From Pukyongia salina (GTDB lineage: Bacteria > Bacteroidota > Bacteroidia > Flavobacteriales > Flavobacteriaceae): a DNA stretch of 64,000 nucleotides. Positions 8,595 to 17,429 of the stretch are shown piece after piece (position 1 is the first letter of the stretch; each line of letters begins with the position of its first letter). Below the pieces are notes generated by a model, which was not told the origin of the DNA, ran no database searches, and saw only the letters and a list, made by a program, of their open reading frames with translations. The stretch is taken from positions 1,054,001-1,118,000 of the forward strand of contig NZ_CP027062.1 of assembly GCF_002966125.1 (NCBI RefSeq), read 5' to 3'. Both the position numbers and the translations under genes were made by a program.

Positions 8595-9117
8595 TTATTC
8601 ACTATTTTTTATTGTTATTTTTTATTGATTAAAATGGCGCATTTTAATTCCCATACAGAGTTAGAGGTATATAAGTTGGCTCGCGAAATCAACAAGGAGG
8701 TTTGGAATTTAATTGTCACTACCCCTCTCGGAAATGATTATAAACTTCGGGATCAGATTAACGGGTCCTCAGGTTCAATAATGGATAATATTGCTGAAGG
8801 CTTTGGACGGGGTGGGAACAGAGAATTTATAAATTTTCTGAGCTATTCCAGGGGTTCTTGTTTCGAAACCGAATCGCAGCTTCAAAGAGCGTACGATAGG
8901 GATCATATTTCTGAAGAGGACTTCATGGCGATTTCCCGCAAAACGCGTGATTTATCCGATCAGATCTCCAGATTTATAAACTATTTGAAGTCAACTCCCC
9001 GAAAAGGATCGAAGTTTGATTAGTTTAGGTAAATTCAGATCATTAAATGATAATCGCAATAAAAAATAGATAATAACAATAAATAATAAGTAATAGTAAT
9101 AAGTAATAAATAATAAC
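8595..9117. repeat. AT-rich imperfect inverted repeats flanking a four-helix-bundle gene
   Basis: The left arm (about 8595-8630) and right arm (about 9052-9090) are strongly AT-rich and read alike in inverted orientation: the left arm carries TTATTGTTATT then TTTTTATTG-ATT, and the complement of the right arm carries the same blocks separated by a 5-bp insertion and one extra base. Direct repeats of AATAATAAGT type extend the right arm to 9117. The enclosed segment is exactly the four-helix-bundle gene. This resembles rRNA intervening-sequence elements, where the ORF lies inside a long stem, but here it is between protein genes. Confidence 0.6.
8634..9023 (+). CDS. Four-helix-bundle protein (23S rRNA intervening-sequence / S23 family)
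   Basis: A protein of 129 residues from the ATG at 8634; an upstream TTG would add three residues. The sequence pattern LEVYKLAREINKEVW, the central SGSIMDNIAEGFGRG and EFINFLSYSRGSCFETESQL is the four-helix-bundle family first described in intervening sequences of bacterial 23S rRNA (TIGR02436 type). It is related to the Avd accessory protein of diversity-generating retroelements. The protein is basic and helical and is thought to bind nucleic acid, but its role is unknown. The gene lies between AT-rich inverted repeats; no reverse transcriptase or 23S sequence is near, so it is not part of a DGR here. Confidence 0.9.
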   Translation: MAHFNSHTELEVYKLAREINKEVWNLIVTTPLGNDYKLRDQINGSSGSIMDNIAEGFGRGGNREFINFLSYSRGSCFETESQLQRAYDRDHISEEDFMAISRKTRDLSDQISRFINYLKSTPRKGSKFD

Positions 9118-9118
9118 C

Positions 9119-10255
9119 TTGATCAACAAACGCCTTCTGGTAAAGAACCTTCTCGCTCATAATGATGAGTGTAGTTTTTACGACAAAAAACGACAGATCG
9201 ACCTGGGTAGTAAGGAAGGGAAGGCCAAGTTCCTGAAACATATCTGTGCCCTAAGTAACAGCAACCCGGCTAACAACAGTTATATAGTAGTGGGGGTAGA
9301 GGATGAGAATAATGAAATAAGAGGGGTGGATTTCTTCGATGACAGCAAGATCCAAAACCTGGTGAATGCCTACCTCAGCAACCCGCCGTTGATCTCCTAC
9401 GAAAATATCATGTTCCCGCATTTACCCACAGACAAGGTAGTGGGGCTGGTTACAATACGGCCAACGGGAGAAATTACTTCCTTGCGTAAGAACATATGGA
9501 AATACTGGGGTGGATCAATCTTTTTGCGGGATGGGAGCATTTCCATGCCAAAAGATTTCGATATTGAGATCAAGGATGTGAATTCGGAGATTGTTAGGGC
9601 TATCGAGAATAAAGCCAAGAACAATATCGAACACACCCTGGACGGGGTGATCGACTTTTTAAATAACAGGCACAATGATCTGCCCTCCAATTACAAGGTG
9701 TTTAAAGAGCAATTTGTGGTTTGTTGGGCTGGAATTCCGAAGCAGGTAAAAGGAGAAACCTACTACTCCAGGGTAGACATTGAACTTATCAATGAGCAGG
9801 TTCGATTGTTCTATTCGGCACTGGATGAGATAAGCATAGAATATAATGATGATTATTTCAGAATTCTGGAATATGTGAATTTAGGGCTGAATAAGCAGTT
9901 TAAATATTATCCTCTTGAGGAGGTCACAATTAATTTTATGGAAAACGGATCGTATTTCATGAACTCTGAACTCGTTTTTACACCCCCGCAATTCAATAAA
10001 AAGACCCTATACCATATCTACAATGCCAATAATGCACTGGTTAAAAAACTTCAGAAAAAAATCCCTTTAAACCCTGCTGAACAAAAAGATCTTACCCATC
10101 TTCCGGAGACCTATCTCATTTGTTACCTTAACGATTTTACCGAAGCCATCGATAAATTGATGGAATCTCAACCTTATTTGAAACAAATTGGAGGAAATGT
10201 ATACCAATCGTTTAAAGAAGCGCAGCGTATCCTGAGAAAGGTAAAGTATAATTAA
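9119..10255 (+). CDS. AlbA_2/Schlafen-type ATP-binding domain protein
   Basis: A protein of 378 residues reading from a TTG at 9119; no ATG is available before about residue 100, so TTG is the best start. The N-terminal 150 residues carry the AlbA_2 (divergent AAA_4, Schlafen-like) pattern: a block around GSKEGKAKFLKHICALSN, then YIVVGVED and VGLVTIRP. The C-terminal 200 residues are predicted soluble, with no motif I recognise. AlbA_2 proteins bind nucleic acid and include regulators and defence-associated nucleases. The nuclease Glu/Asp residues cannot be assigned with certainty here. The gene begins right at the end of the AT-rich repeat flank, so its original start region may have been altered. 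Confidence 0.72.
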   Translation: MINKRLLVKNLLAHNDECSFYDKKRQIDLGSKEGKAKFLKHICALSNSNPANNSYIVVGVEDENNEIRGVDFFDDSKIQNLVNAYLSNPPLISYENIMFPHLPTDKVVGLVTIRPTGEITSLRKNIWKYWGGSIFLRDGSISMPKDFDIEIKDVNSEIVRAIENKAKNNIEHTLDGVIDFLNNRHNDLPSNYKVFKEQFVVCWAGIPKQVKGETYYSRVDIELINEQVRLFYSALDEISIEYNDDYFRILEYVNLGLNKQFKYYPLEEVTINFMENGSYFMNSELVFTPPQFNKKTLYHIYNANNALVKKLQKKIPLNPAEQKDLTHLPETYLICYLNDFTEAIDKLMESQPYLKQIGGNVYQSFKEAQRILRKVKYN

Positions 10256-10328
10256 TACAGTATTGAACTAATTTTGTAATTTGAGGTATTAAATTCGTGT
10301 TGACCCCATTCACTCCAAAAAATTGTTT

Positions 10329-11330
10329 ATGATAAATCTATACCTTCTAATCATTGCGTCTCTTATATTCACTACCGGGATAGCACAATGCTTCACAAAT
10401 CCTACAGTTCAAACAGATTATCAGGCAGATGCCATGGCGTTTGTTTTACGCGATATTCAAAGTGATCCCACCGATCCAGATTTCGACAATCCTCTTATAT
10501 CAGCCAGCAGAATTGTTCCCTACATAGAAAAGCTTTCTGCTATTTATGAAAATCCGAATGGAGAAGCTATTGTGGATTCAATTTTCAATGAGTTTCAAAT
10601 ACATGCTAATTATGAGATCGGTCAATCATTGAATTACAGCACCATATATCTGCAGGTGGATCACGCTGCTCCCTGGTTAAATGCCTTTCTTACCACGGGA
10701 GTCTCAGGTAACAATACCCTCGATAATTTAATGATCGGTTATGAATTCTCGATCACTTCAGACGCACCGTTGACTAATTATCACTGGGTAGTGATCGACA
10801 CAAATATCCCCGCACTAAACACACCCGCATTAGTAGACGACTTTCTTATGGTAAGTGATATCCTAGGAGTTGAGGCTTCTCCTGCTGGGGTGGCAGAACG
10901 ACTGAATTATACAGGTATTCCTTATGTACTAAATGGCTGGGACGTTGCAGCTACCGATATAACCTTCGATGGCAGCCTGGTGTGCTTCTCTCTGTATTCC
11001 GGGGATTGTTTCGCAGGCTGTTTGTATTCTAAATCGTTTTGCGTAAATGTGAGTGAAGATTGTGAGGTGGAGTTTTTCCTAGGAAATGAAGAGCATATAT
11101 TCGATAATGTGTTAATCTATCCTAACCCGGCGAGAGACATCATTAATACTCAAGTGATGCCTAATGTTTTCCACACCTACTCTATTTATAATATAGGTGG
11201 CCAAATTATCCATGATTCTGAAGAAATTTCTACAACGATCAATGTCTCTTCTCTTCCTTCCGGTATTTATTTTATAGAATTTCAAACGACCGAAGGACAA
11301 AAACATATTCAAAAATTTATTAAACAATAA
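10329..11330 (+). CDS. Secreted protein with T9SS type A sorting domain
   Basis: About 333 residues from the ATG at 10329 (an earlier TTG adds two residues). A signal peptide ends near TGIAQ. The central 220 residues are an extracellular domain I cannot name, with several Cys in pairs (CLYSKSFC). The last 75 residues are a type IX secretion C-terminal domain: NVLIYPNPARDIIN, YSIYNIGGQII, LPSGIYFIEF and a terminal KHIQKFIKQ. The protein should therefore cross the outer membrane through T9SS and be anchored or released at the surface. Confidence 0.88.
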   Translation: MINLYLLIIASLIFTTGIAQCFTNPTVQTDYQADAMAFVLRDIQSDPTDPDFDNPLISASRIVPYIEKLSAIYENPNGEAIVDSIFNEFQIHANYEIGQSLNYSTIYLQVDHAAPWLNAFLTTGVSGNNTLDNLMIGYEFSITSDAPLTNYHWVVIDTNIPALNTPALVDDFLMVSDILGVEASPAGVAERLNYTGIPYVLNGWDVAATDITFDGSLVCFSLYSGDCFAGCLYSKSFCVNVSEDCEVEFFLGNEEHIFDNVLIYPNPARDIINTQVMPNVFHTYSIYNIGGQIIHDSEEISTTINVSSLPSGIYFIEFQTTEGQKHIQKFIKQ

Positions 11331-11350
11331 CATCTTAAACCTGATCAACA

Positions 11351-12487
11351 ATGGGCTTATTCGACAAGATAAAAGAAAAACTAAGCAACGAATTTATTGA
11401 TATCATTGAGTGGCTGGACTATACCGATGACACTATCTGCCATCGCTTCGAACGCTACCAGAATGAAATAAAGAACAACGCCAAATTAATTGTTCGCGAA
11501 GGACAAACCACTGTTTTCGTGAATGAAGGTAAGCTGGCAGACGTATTCGAGCCGGGCACCTATACCCTAAATACACAAAACCTTCCTATCCTAACAACGC
11601 TCAAAGGATGGAAATATGGTTTCGACAGCCCCTTTAAGGCTGAGGTGTATTTTGTGAACACGCATTTATTTACCGATGAAAAATGGGGGACAAAAAATCC
11701 AATCACTCTTAACGACGAACGATTTGGTTTGGTAGAGATCCGTGCCTTCGGAACCTATGCGTTCAGGATTAGTGATCCGGGAATATTTATAAAAGACATC
11801 GTGGGAACCGATAATAATTTCACCAATTTCGAGATCAACGAACATTTGAAAAGCCTTATCGCCACCCGTTTTACCGATACAGTGGGAGAGGCCAATCTGC
11901 CTATCGAATTGTACGCCGCCAATACTTCCGAATTAAGTGAGACTTGTAAAGAGGTAATGCAGCCGGAGTTTCAAAGCGTTGGGATCTCTCTGGAGAAATT
12001 CTTTATCGAAAACGTATCCATGCCCGAGGATCTTAAAAAAGAGATCTTCGAATACAGCCGTATAGACAAACTGGATCTGGACAAACTCACCAAATTTAAA
12101 ACAGCAAAAGCCATAGAAGCGGCAGCTACCAATGAAGGTGGTACCGCCGGTGCCGGAATGGGAATGGGAATGGGCTTCGTGCTTGCTCAACAAATGGGCG
12201 GGATGATGAGCCCTCAAATGGGAGGACAGCAAATGCCTCCACAGCAACAGGCAGCAGCTATGCCTCCTCCAATGCCGCAGGCAGTACAATATTTTTATGC
12301 GGCTAATGGACAGCAGCACGGCCCCGTTAGTTTTGAACAACTTAAATCGTTATTTGCCAATCGAACCGTGAACAGAGATTCTCTTGTTTGGAAACAGGGA
12401 ATGAGTGAATGGGCGGCCCTGAAAGATGTGGAAGAATTGAAAGCCTTCCTGGGAGGCAGCACTCCTCCTCCACTTCCGGGAGCATAA
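11351..12487 (+). CDS. SPFH domain protein with C-terminal GYF_2 domain
   Basis: A protein of 378 residues. Residues 1-240 form an SPFH/band-7-like domain of the group often named virion core protein (IVREGQTTVFVNEGKLADVFEPGTY is the telltale opening; shortened here as motif around residues 45-70). A Gly/Met/Gln/Pro-rich linker (about 265-315) follows, then a GYF_2 domain (about 318-375) with YFYAANGQQHGPVS and SLVWKQGMSEWAAL. The gene begins a tight plus-strand operon with the zinc-ribbon gene (1-bp gap) and the phosphatase gene (4-bp overlap). Such SPFH plus zinc-ribbon pairs recur in bacteria, probably as a scaffold or stress complex; the function is not established. Confidence 0.85.
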   Translation: MGLFDKIKEKLSNEFIDIIEWLDYTDDTICHRFERYQNEIKNNAKLIVREGQTTVFVNEGKLADVFEPGTYTLNTQNLPILTTLKGWKYGFDSPFKAEVYFVNTHLFTDEKWGTKNPITLNDERFGLVEIRAFGTYAFRISDPGIFIKDIVGTDNNFTNFEINEHLKSLIATRFTDTVGEANLPIELYAANTSELSETCKEVMQPEFQSVGISLEKFFIENVSMPEDLKKEIFEYSRIDKLDLDKLTKFKTAKAIEAAATNEGGTAGAGMGMGMGFVLAQQMGGMMSPQMGGQQMPPQQQAAAMPPPMPQAVQYFYAANGQQHGPVSFEQLKSLFANRTVNRDSLVWKQGMSEWAALKDVEELKAFLGGSTPPPLPGA

Positions 12488-12488
12488 G

Positions 12489-13598
12489 ATGATGCAAGAA
12501 GCAGCAGAGAAAAAATCGGAATTAAAAAAGTCCTGCATTAATTGCGGTGCAGAGATGTTATATGCGCCGGGAACCACCGAGTTGCAATGTGAATATTGTG
12601 GCTATTCTCAACAAATCCCTCCTAACGAATCGGGTTTCCAGGAACTCGAGTTGAACACCTATCTCGATTCTCTGGGCCATCATTCGCATAGCCAGGCTAT
12701 TTTAATGCTGCAATGTAAGAACTGCGGGGCCAATCAACACATTGAAGAGCATTATAAATCGCTGCACTGTGTGTATTGTAATTCTCCATTGATCATAGAA
12801 GATGCCCAAAAAGAAGAATGGATCCTGCCGGGTGCCGTACTGCCATTTCAAATAGACCAGAAATCTGCACATCGCATTTTCCAGAAGTGGGTTAAGGGCC
12901 TGTGGTGGGCCCCGAACAAATTAAAAAAGGCAAGTCTGGACCCTCAGAATACAAAGGGTTTATATTCCCCCTATTGGACTTTCGATGCACAATTATATGC
13001 CAATTATGTTGGGCAGCGTGGTGATTATTACTACGTTTCGGTGCCTTATACCACCACTGTAAATGGTAAGACTGTAACCCGTATGCGGCAGGAACGGAGA
13101 ACACGTTGGACTCCCGCAAGCGGAAGCATCTCCGGATTTGTAGATGATACACTTATAAAAGCTTCAACGCAACGCTCTGGGGTGATCCCTAGAAAAGTTG
13201 CTCGCTGGGACCTGAGCAAATTGGTGCCTTTCGACAGTAGTTATCTGTCTGGATTTGTAACCGAAAAATATACTATCCCGTTAAAGGATGGACATCTTGA
13301 CGCAGAGAAAGAAGCCGAACGAATTGCCGATCGTTGGGCGCGAAGGGATATAGGCGGGGATACCCAGCGCATTCACTCTATTGATATGCGCCTAACCGAG
13401 CAAACATTTAAACACATTCTTCTTCCCGTTTATATAAGTGCGTATCGCTATAAGGGAAAGCGATATAATTTCTTTGTTAACGGACAGTCCGGTGTGCTTT
13501 CGGGGCAACGGCCCTATTCGTTCTGGAAGATATTCCTGTTTGTTCTAATGATCATTGCTATCTTATCGGTCATCGTATTTTTTACCAACCAGGGATGA
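12489..13598 (+). CDS. Zinc-ribbon membrane protein paired with the SPFH protein
   Basis: A protein of 369 residues. Two zinc-ribbon knuckles open it: CINC...CEYC (about residues 17-37) and CKNC...CVYC (about 75-97). A beta-rich middle region follows, with WTFDAQLYANY. The protein ends in a single hydrophobic helix (about 345-365) and a short tail, giving a tail-anchored look. Tandem start codons at 12489 and 12492 are both possible. It belongs to the TFIIB-type zinc-finger group that co-occurs with SPFH/GYF proteins; it probably recruits partners to the membrane. That role is inferred from linkage only. Confidence 0.78.
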   Translation: MMQEAAEKKSELKKSCINCGAEMLYAPGTTELQCEYCGYSQQIPPNESGFQELELNTYLDSLGHHSHSQAILMLQCKNCGANQHIEEHYKSLHCVYCNSPLIIEDAQKEEWILPGAVLPFQIDQKSAHRIFQKWVKGLWWAPNKLKKASLDPQNTKGLYSPYWTFDAQLYANYVGQRGDYYYVSVPYTTTVNGKTVTRMRQERRTRWTPASGSISGFVDDTLIKASTQRSGVIPRKVARWDLSKLVPFDSSYLSGFVTEKYTIPLKDGHLDAEKEAERIADRWARRDIGGDTQRIHSIDMRLTEQTFKHILLPVYISAYRYKGKRYNFFVNGQSGVLSGQRPYSFWKIFLFVLMIIAILSVIVFFTNQG

Positions 13599-14320
13599 GA
13601 ACATTAGTAGTAGGTGATATACACGGTGGCCTTCGAGGGTTGATTCAGGTTTTGGAAAAAGTAGTTCCGAGCGCTGATGATCGATTTATTTTTATAGGCG
13701 ATTATGTGGACGGATGGAGTGAGAATGCTGAAACCGTTTCTTTTTTACTGAATTTTTCCAATTCCCATAACTGTGTCTTCATTCGAGGAAATCACGACGA
13801 ACTGGTATGTGATTTTCTGAAAAATAAGGATGAAAAACCAATGTGGCTGGCACATGGGGGGCAGGCAACTAAAGATAGTTACGCTAACTATTCACAAGAT
13901 GAGGTCGACAGACATATTGTTTTCTTTGAGTCGCTTCAGAATTATTATATAGATGAAAAGAACAGATTGTTCTTACATGCCGGATTTACCAATATGCACG
14001 GGCCACAGCATGAGTACTACCCCAATCTGGTTTACTGGGATCGTACTTTGTGGGAGATGGTGTGTAGTCTGGACACTGATATAACTCCCGAAGATCCCCT
14101 CTATCCACTTCGCCTGAAATTGTTTTCCCAGATCTATATAGGCCATACGCCGGTCACTCGTATTGGCGAGACCGTTCCGGTGAAGAAAGCAAATGTGTGG
14201 AATGTAGATACAGGGGCCGCTTTTAAAGGGCCACTTTCCATACTTGATGCGGACAGCAAAGAGCTATGGCAAAGCGATCCTGTATGGACCTTATATCCCG
14301 AAGAGCAGGGGCGAAACTAA
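13595..14320 (+). CDS. PPP-type metallophosphoesterase (PrpA-like)
   Basis: A protein of 241 residues carrying all the PPP-family motifs: GDIHG (about residues 7-11), GDYVDG (about 36-41), GNHDE (about 67-71) and LHAGF plus IGHTP later. These residues bind two metal ions and dephosphorylate phosphoproteins or small phosphoesters. The length matches bacterial Ser/Thr phosphatases such as PrpA. The start overlaps the upstream stop as ATGA, so translation is coupled to the zinc-ribbon gene; the phosphatase may act on the same complex. The 3' end overlaps the convergent hydrolase by 4 bp. Confidence 0.9.
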   Translation: MRTLVVGDIHGGLRGLIQVLEKVVPSADDRFIFIGDYVDGWSENAETVSFLLNFSNSHNCVFIRGNHDELVCDFLKNKDEKPMWLAHGGQATKDSYANYSQDEVDRHIVFFESLQNYYIDEKNRLFLHAGFTNMHGPQHEYYPNLVYWDRTLWEMVCSLDTDITPEDPLYPLRLKLFSQIYIGHTPVTRIGETVPVKKANVWNVDTGAAFKGPLSILDADSKELWQSDPVWTLYPEEQGRN

Positions 14321-15702
14321 GCCAAAATGTATTCTTTATAAACGGCTATGGGGATCAATGCTGTCCAGCCGCAAAAATCTTTTTTTGCTGGCATACCGTA
14401 AGAAACCAGATCCGGCGCATAATTTTCCCAAAACGTACCTGTGGCTTCGAACACCGTGGCAACACTTCGGTACACTTTGCTTGCCAGATCTCTGGCCAGA
14501 TCGTCTTCGCCGTTTTCCGTAAGGCCCTTAAGAACCATATACACAGTAGGAGCCCATACACCTCCTAACCAGTAATCACCCCAGCCAACATAATCGGGGT
14601 CGACCGCAGAGAGAGCAGGAAGTGGAGTTTTACGATAAAATTCATCCGGATTGCGCAGGTGTTCAATGAAATGCTTCATCCTGTCCTCGGGAACGATCTT
14701 CCCCAGCAATGCCCAGTACATCCCAATATGTCTTCTTGGAACCTGTTTATCGTACCCCAGGTCGTAATAGAATTTATCCTGGTCGTTCCAGCATTTTTCG
14801 TTGACCGCTGTTTTAATTCGTTCATGAATATCCATAAAGGCTTCTATATCGCTATCATTTCCGGTTATTTTCGCGATCTCTGAAAGTTGCAGAGCGAACA
14901 TGGCCATCTGTGATGAAAAATCCACCAGCCGTGCCTGCTTATTCCATAATCCCTGTTTAGTTTCAACGTATTGCTCTATGAAGTATTGAAGTTTGGTTTC
15001 TGCAGATTCGTTCATAGCTGCTAAACGTTCTCCCAATTCGTGGTGGGTTAGACCATTGCCAGTTTCCGGTTCCCAATCTCGTGGAGCTCTCGGAATATTA
15101 TCCATGCCCATCCCTAAAGTATCTCCATAAAAAAGATCGTCATCCATCATATATCTGTTCACATGAAACTCGAAATTCTTTTTCAGTGTTGGGTAAACTT
15201 TTTTCAGGCGAGCGCTGTCCTTGGCGATCTTGAAGATCTCCCATTCGGCGAATGCGAGTAAGGGTGGGTTTATCGAAACAGGATGCTCTTTAGACCACAG
15301 TGCCCTGCCATCCTGCCTGTATTCGCGGCAGATATACCCATCCTCCTCCATTTGTTCGTAAAAATTATCTAAAGCTTGATAAACCGGAAGTTCATCCAGA
15401 TGATATTTAGCGAAGCAGCACATAAAGCAAGTGTCCCACAGAAATATATTTGGAGAAAACGCGGCATCGATAAATGGCTTTTTGAAAAATGGTTCGGAGG
15501 CCCCTCCTCTAACTTTAGACTTGGTGATCTCCAGTGCCTTAGCATACATGGCCTCCGAAAGATCCGGGCTTACGCCGTCTCTGGATTCTCTTTCTATTTC
15601 TTCGGAAGTTTTTTGTGAGGTGTCGTTGCAGGACGACAATAAACCAAGACCAACCACACCTCCTGCAAGGCCAATGTTCTTTGCAAAATCTCTACGTTTC
15701 AT
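14317..15702 (-). CDS. Tat-exported lipoprotein glycoside hydrolase (trehalase-like alpha-toroid)
   Basis: About 461 residues from the ATG at 15702; an ATG 13 codons upstream is less likely because the export signal begins at 15702. The N-terminus reads KRRDF followed by a hydrophobic stretch and LLSSC, a twin-arginine signal joined to a lipobox. The body has the (alpha/alpha)6 pattern of GH37/GH63-like enzymes: LWDTCFMCCFAKYH, WEPETGNG, DFSSQMAMFALQL and GWGDYWLGGVWAPTVYMVLKG. It probably trims an alpha-glucoside or alpha-mannoside in the periplasm; the exact substrate cannot be read. A terminator lies between it and the upstream dehydrogenase gene. Confidence 0.83.
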   Translation of the reverse strand: MKRRDFAKNIGLAGGVVGLGLLSSCNDTSQKTSEEIERESRDGVSPDLSEAMYAKALEITKSKVRGGASEPFFKKPFIDAAFSPNIFLWDTCFMCCFAKYHLDELPVYQALDNFYEQMEEDGYICREYRQDGRALWSKEHPVSINPPLLAFAEWEIFKIAKDSARLKKVYPTLKKNFEFHVNRYMMDDDLFYGDTLGMGMDNIPRAPRDWEPETGNGLTHHELGERLAAMNESAETKLQYFIEQYVETKQGLWNKQARLVDFSSQMAMFALQLSEIAKITGNDSDIEAFMDIHERIKTAVNEKCWNDQDKFYYDLGYDKQVPRRHIGMYWALLGKIVPEDRMKHFIEHLRNPDEFYRKTPLPALSAVDPDYVGWGDYWLGGVWAPTVYMVLKGLTENGEDDLARDLASKVYRSVATVFEATGTFWENYAPDLVSYGMPAKKDFCGWTALIPIAVYKEYILA

Positions 15703-15737
15703 AAATTTCGGTATAAAAATTAAAGATAAGGTTTTAA

Positions 15738-15768
15738 ACAAAAAAAACCGCCTCGATTGAGGCGGTTT
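15738..15768 (-). terminator. Rho-independent terminator after the aldehyde dehydrogenase gene
   Basis: On the minus strand a perfect 10-bp stem (AAACCGCCTC with GAGGCGGTTT, loop AATC) is followed by a T-rich run. It lies 20 bp past the dehydrogenase stop and upstream of the hydrolase start, separating the two transcripts. Confidence 0.93.
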
Positions 15769-15787
15769 GTATGTAGTTATCAGCTTT

Positions 15788-17341
15788 TTAGAGGTCGAAT
15801 TTGATCCCTTGAGCCAATGGTAATTCGGTGGTATAATTAATGGTATTTGTTTGTCTTCTCATATAGATCTTCCAGGCGTCACTTCCACTTTCGCGTCCTC
15901 CTCCGGTGTCTTTTTCTCCTCCAAAAGCTCCCCCGATCTCTGCTCCACTGGTGCCAATATTAACGTTGGCAATACCACAATCGCTACCAGCATGGCTGAG
16001 GAAGCGTTCGGCCTCGCGAAGGTTATTGGTCATGATAGCCGAAGACAATCCCTGGGCTACTCCGTTTTGAATATCGATGGCATTCTCTACATCGCCACTG
16101 TATTTCAGCAGATATAGAACAGGAGCAAATGTCTCATGCTGAACAATCTCGAAATCGTTTTGAGCTTCGGCAATTGCCGGTTTAACATAGCATCCGCTCT
16201 CATATCCTTCTCCTTCCAGCACTCCGCCTTCTACGACCAGATTTCCTCCTTCTTCCACAACTTTGCGTAAGGCATTCTCATACATGGCTACTGCATCCTT
16301 ATCAATTAAAGGCCCTACATGATTGTTCTCATCCAGCGGGTTACCTATGCTCAATTGTCCGTAAGCCGCAACCAGGGCATCTTTCACCTTATCGTAAATA
16401 CTTTCGTGAATGATCAATCTTCGAGTGGAGGTACATCGTTGTCCGCAGGTTCCCACAGCTCCGAAAACCGCTCCAATTACCGTCATCTTTATATCCGCAT
16501 CCGGGGTCACGATGATAGCGTTGTTTCCTCCCAGTTCCAATAAGGATTTTCCTAATCGTTCACCCACTGTTCTTCCAACGATCTTACCCATGCGGGTCGA
16601 GCCTGTAGCAGAGATTAGAGGGACGCGTTTATCGGTTGTCATAAACTCTCCTACTTTGTAATCTCCGTTAATAAGACAGGAGATCCCTTCAGGAAGGTTG
16701 TTCTCGGCAAATACTTTAGCCGCGATCTTCTGGCACGCGATCCCACATAAGGGCGCCTTTTCGCTTGGCTTCCACACACATACATCTCCACAGATCCAGG
16801 CCAGGGCTGTGTTCCAACTCCATACAGCTACAGGAAAATTAAAGGCCGAAATTATCCCAACTACGCCTAACGGATGGTATTGTTCGTACATACGATGACC
16901 GGGCCGTTCGCTGTGCATGGTAAGGCCATGCAATTGCCTTGACAAACCAACGGCAAAATCGCAGATATCGATCATTTCCTGAACTTCTCCAAGACCTTCC
17001 TGATAGCTTTTTCCCATTTCATAAGAAACAAGTTTCCCTAGTGGTTCTTTCAATCTGCGTAATTCTTCACCAAATTGCCTTACCACCTCACCGCGTTGCG
17101 GTGCTGGCATAACACGCCAGGCTTTAAAAGCCTCGAGGGCAGTAGACATCATTTGTTCGTATTCTTCTCTGGTGGTTGTAGTTACTTTTCCTATAAGCTT
17201 TCCATCTACGGGAGAATAGGACGAGATGGTTTCGCCTCCGGGCATCCATTTTGTTCCAGTGGAAGTTCCATAATTTACTTCTTCAACGCCTAATTGTTCA
17301 AGCGCTTCTTCTATTCCAAAGGAAGTTGTTGCAGTTAACAT
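15788..17341 (-). CDS. ALDH7-type aldehyde dehydrogenase (L-piperidine-6-carboxylate / aminoadipate semialdehyde dehydrogenase)
   Basis: A protein of 517 residues. The catalytic Glu lies in LLELGGNNA and the nucleophile Cys in GTCGQRCTSTRR (about residues 265-310). The QRCTSTRRL block and the EQYHPLGVVGIISAFNFPVAVW stretch around residues 140-160 are typical of the ALDH7/antiquitin family, which oxidises aminoadipate semialdehyde in lysine breakdown with NAD. Downstream of the PNPOx-like and 3-hydroxyanthranilate dioxygenase genes on the same strand with an 88-bp gap, it may be co-expressed with them. A role in tryptophan breakdown (aminomuconate semialdehyde) is possible from context but fits the motifs less well. 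Confidence 0.88.
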   Translation of the reverse strand: MLTATTSFGIEEALEQLGVEEVNYGTSTGTKWMPGGETISSYSPVDGKLIGKVTTTTREEYEQMMSTALEAFKAWRVMPAPQRGEVVRQFGEELRRLKEPLGKLVSYEMGKSYQEGLGEVQEMIDICDFAVGLSRQLHGLTMHSERPGHRMYEQYHPLGVVGIISAFNFPVAVWSWNTALAWICGDVCVWKPSEKAPLCGIACQKIAAKVFAENNLPEGISCLINGDYKVGEFMTTDKRVPLISATGSTRMGKIVGRTVGERLGKSLLELGGNNAIIVTPDADIKMTVIGAVFGAVGTCGQRCTSTRRLIIHESIYDKVKDALVAAYGQLSIGNPLDENNHVGPLIDKDAVAMYENALRKVVEEGGNLVVEGGVLEGEGYESGCYVKPAIAEAQNDFEIVQHETFAPVLYLLKYSGDVENAIDIQNGVAQGLSSAIMTNNLREAERFLSHAGSDCGIANVNIGTSGAEIGGAFGGEKDTGGGRESGSDAWKIYMRRQTNTINYTTELPLAQGIKFDL

Positions 17342-17429
17342 ATGTTATAATTTTATTGCTGAATTTATACCTGCGAAGTTACGTATTCCAAGTGTAATTA
17401 GAAACGATCCGGCATTGTTTCATCACAAT

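Noticed and set aside
8634-9023. Avd accessory gene of a diversity-generating retroelement
   Set aside because: The fold is related, but no reverse transcriptase, template repeat or variable repeat is present nearby.
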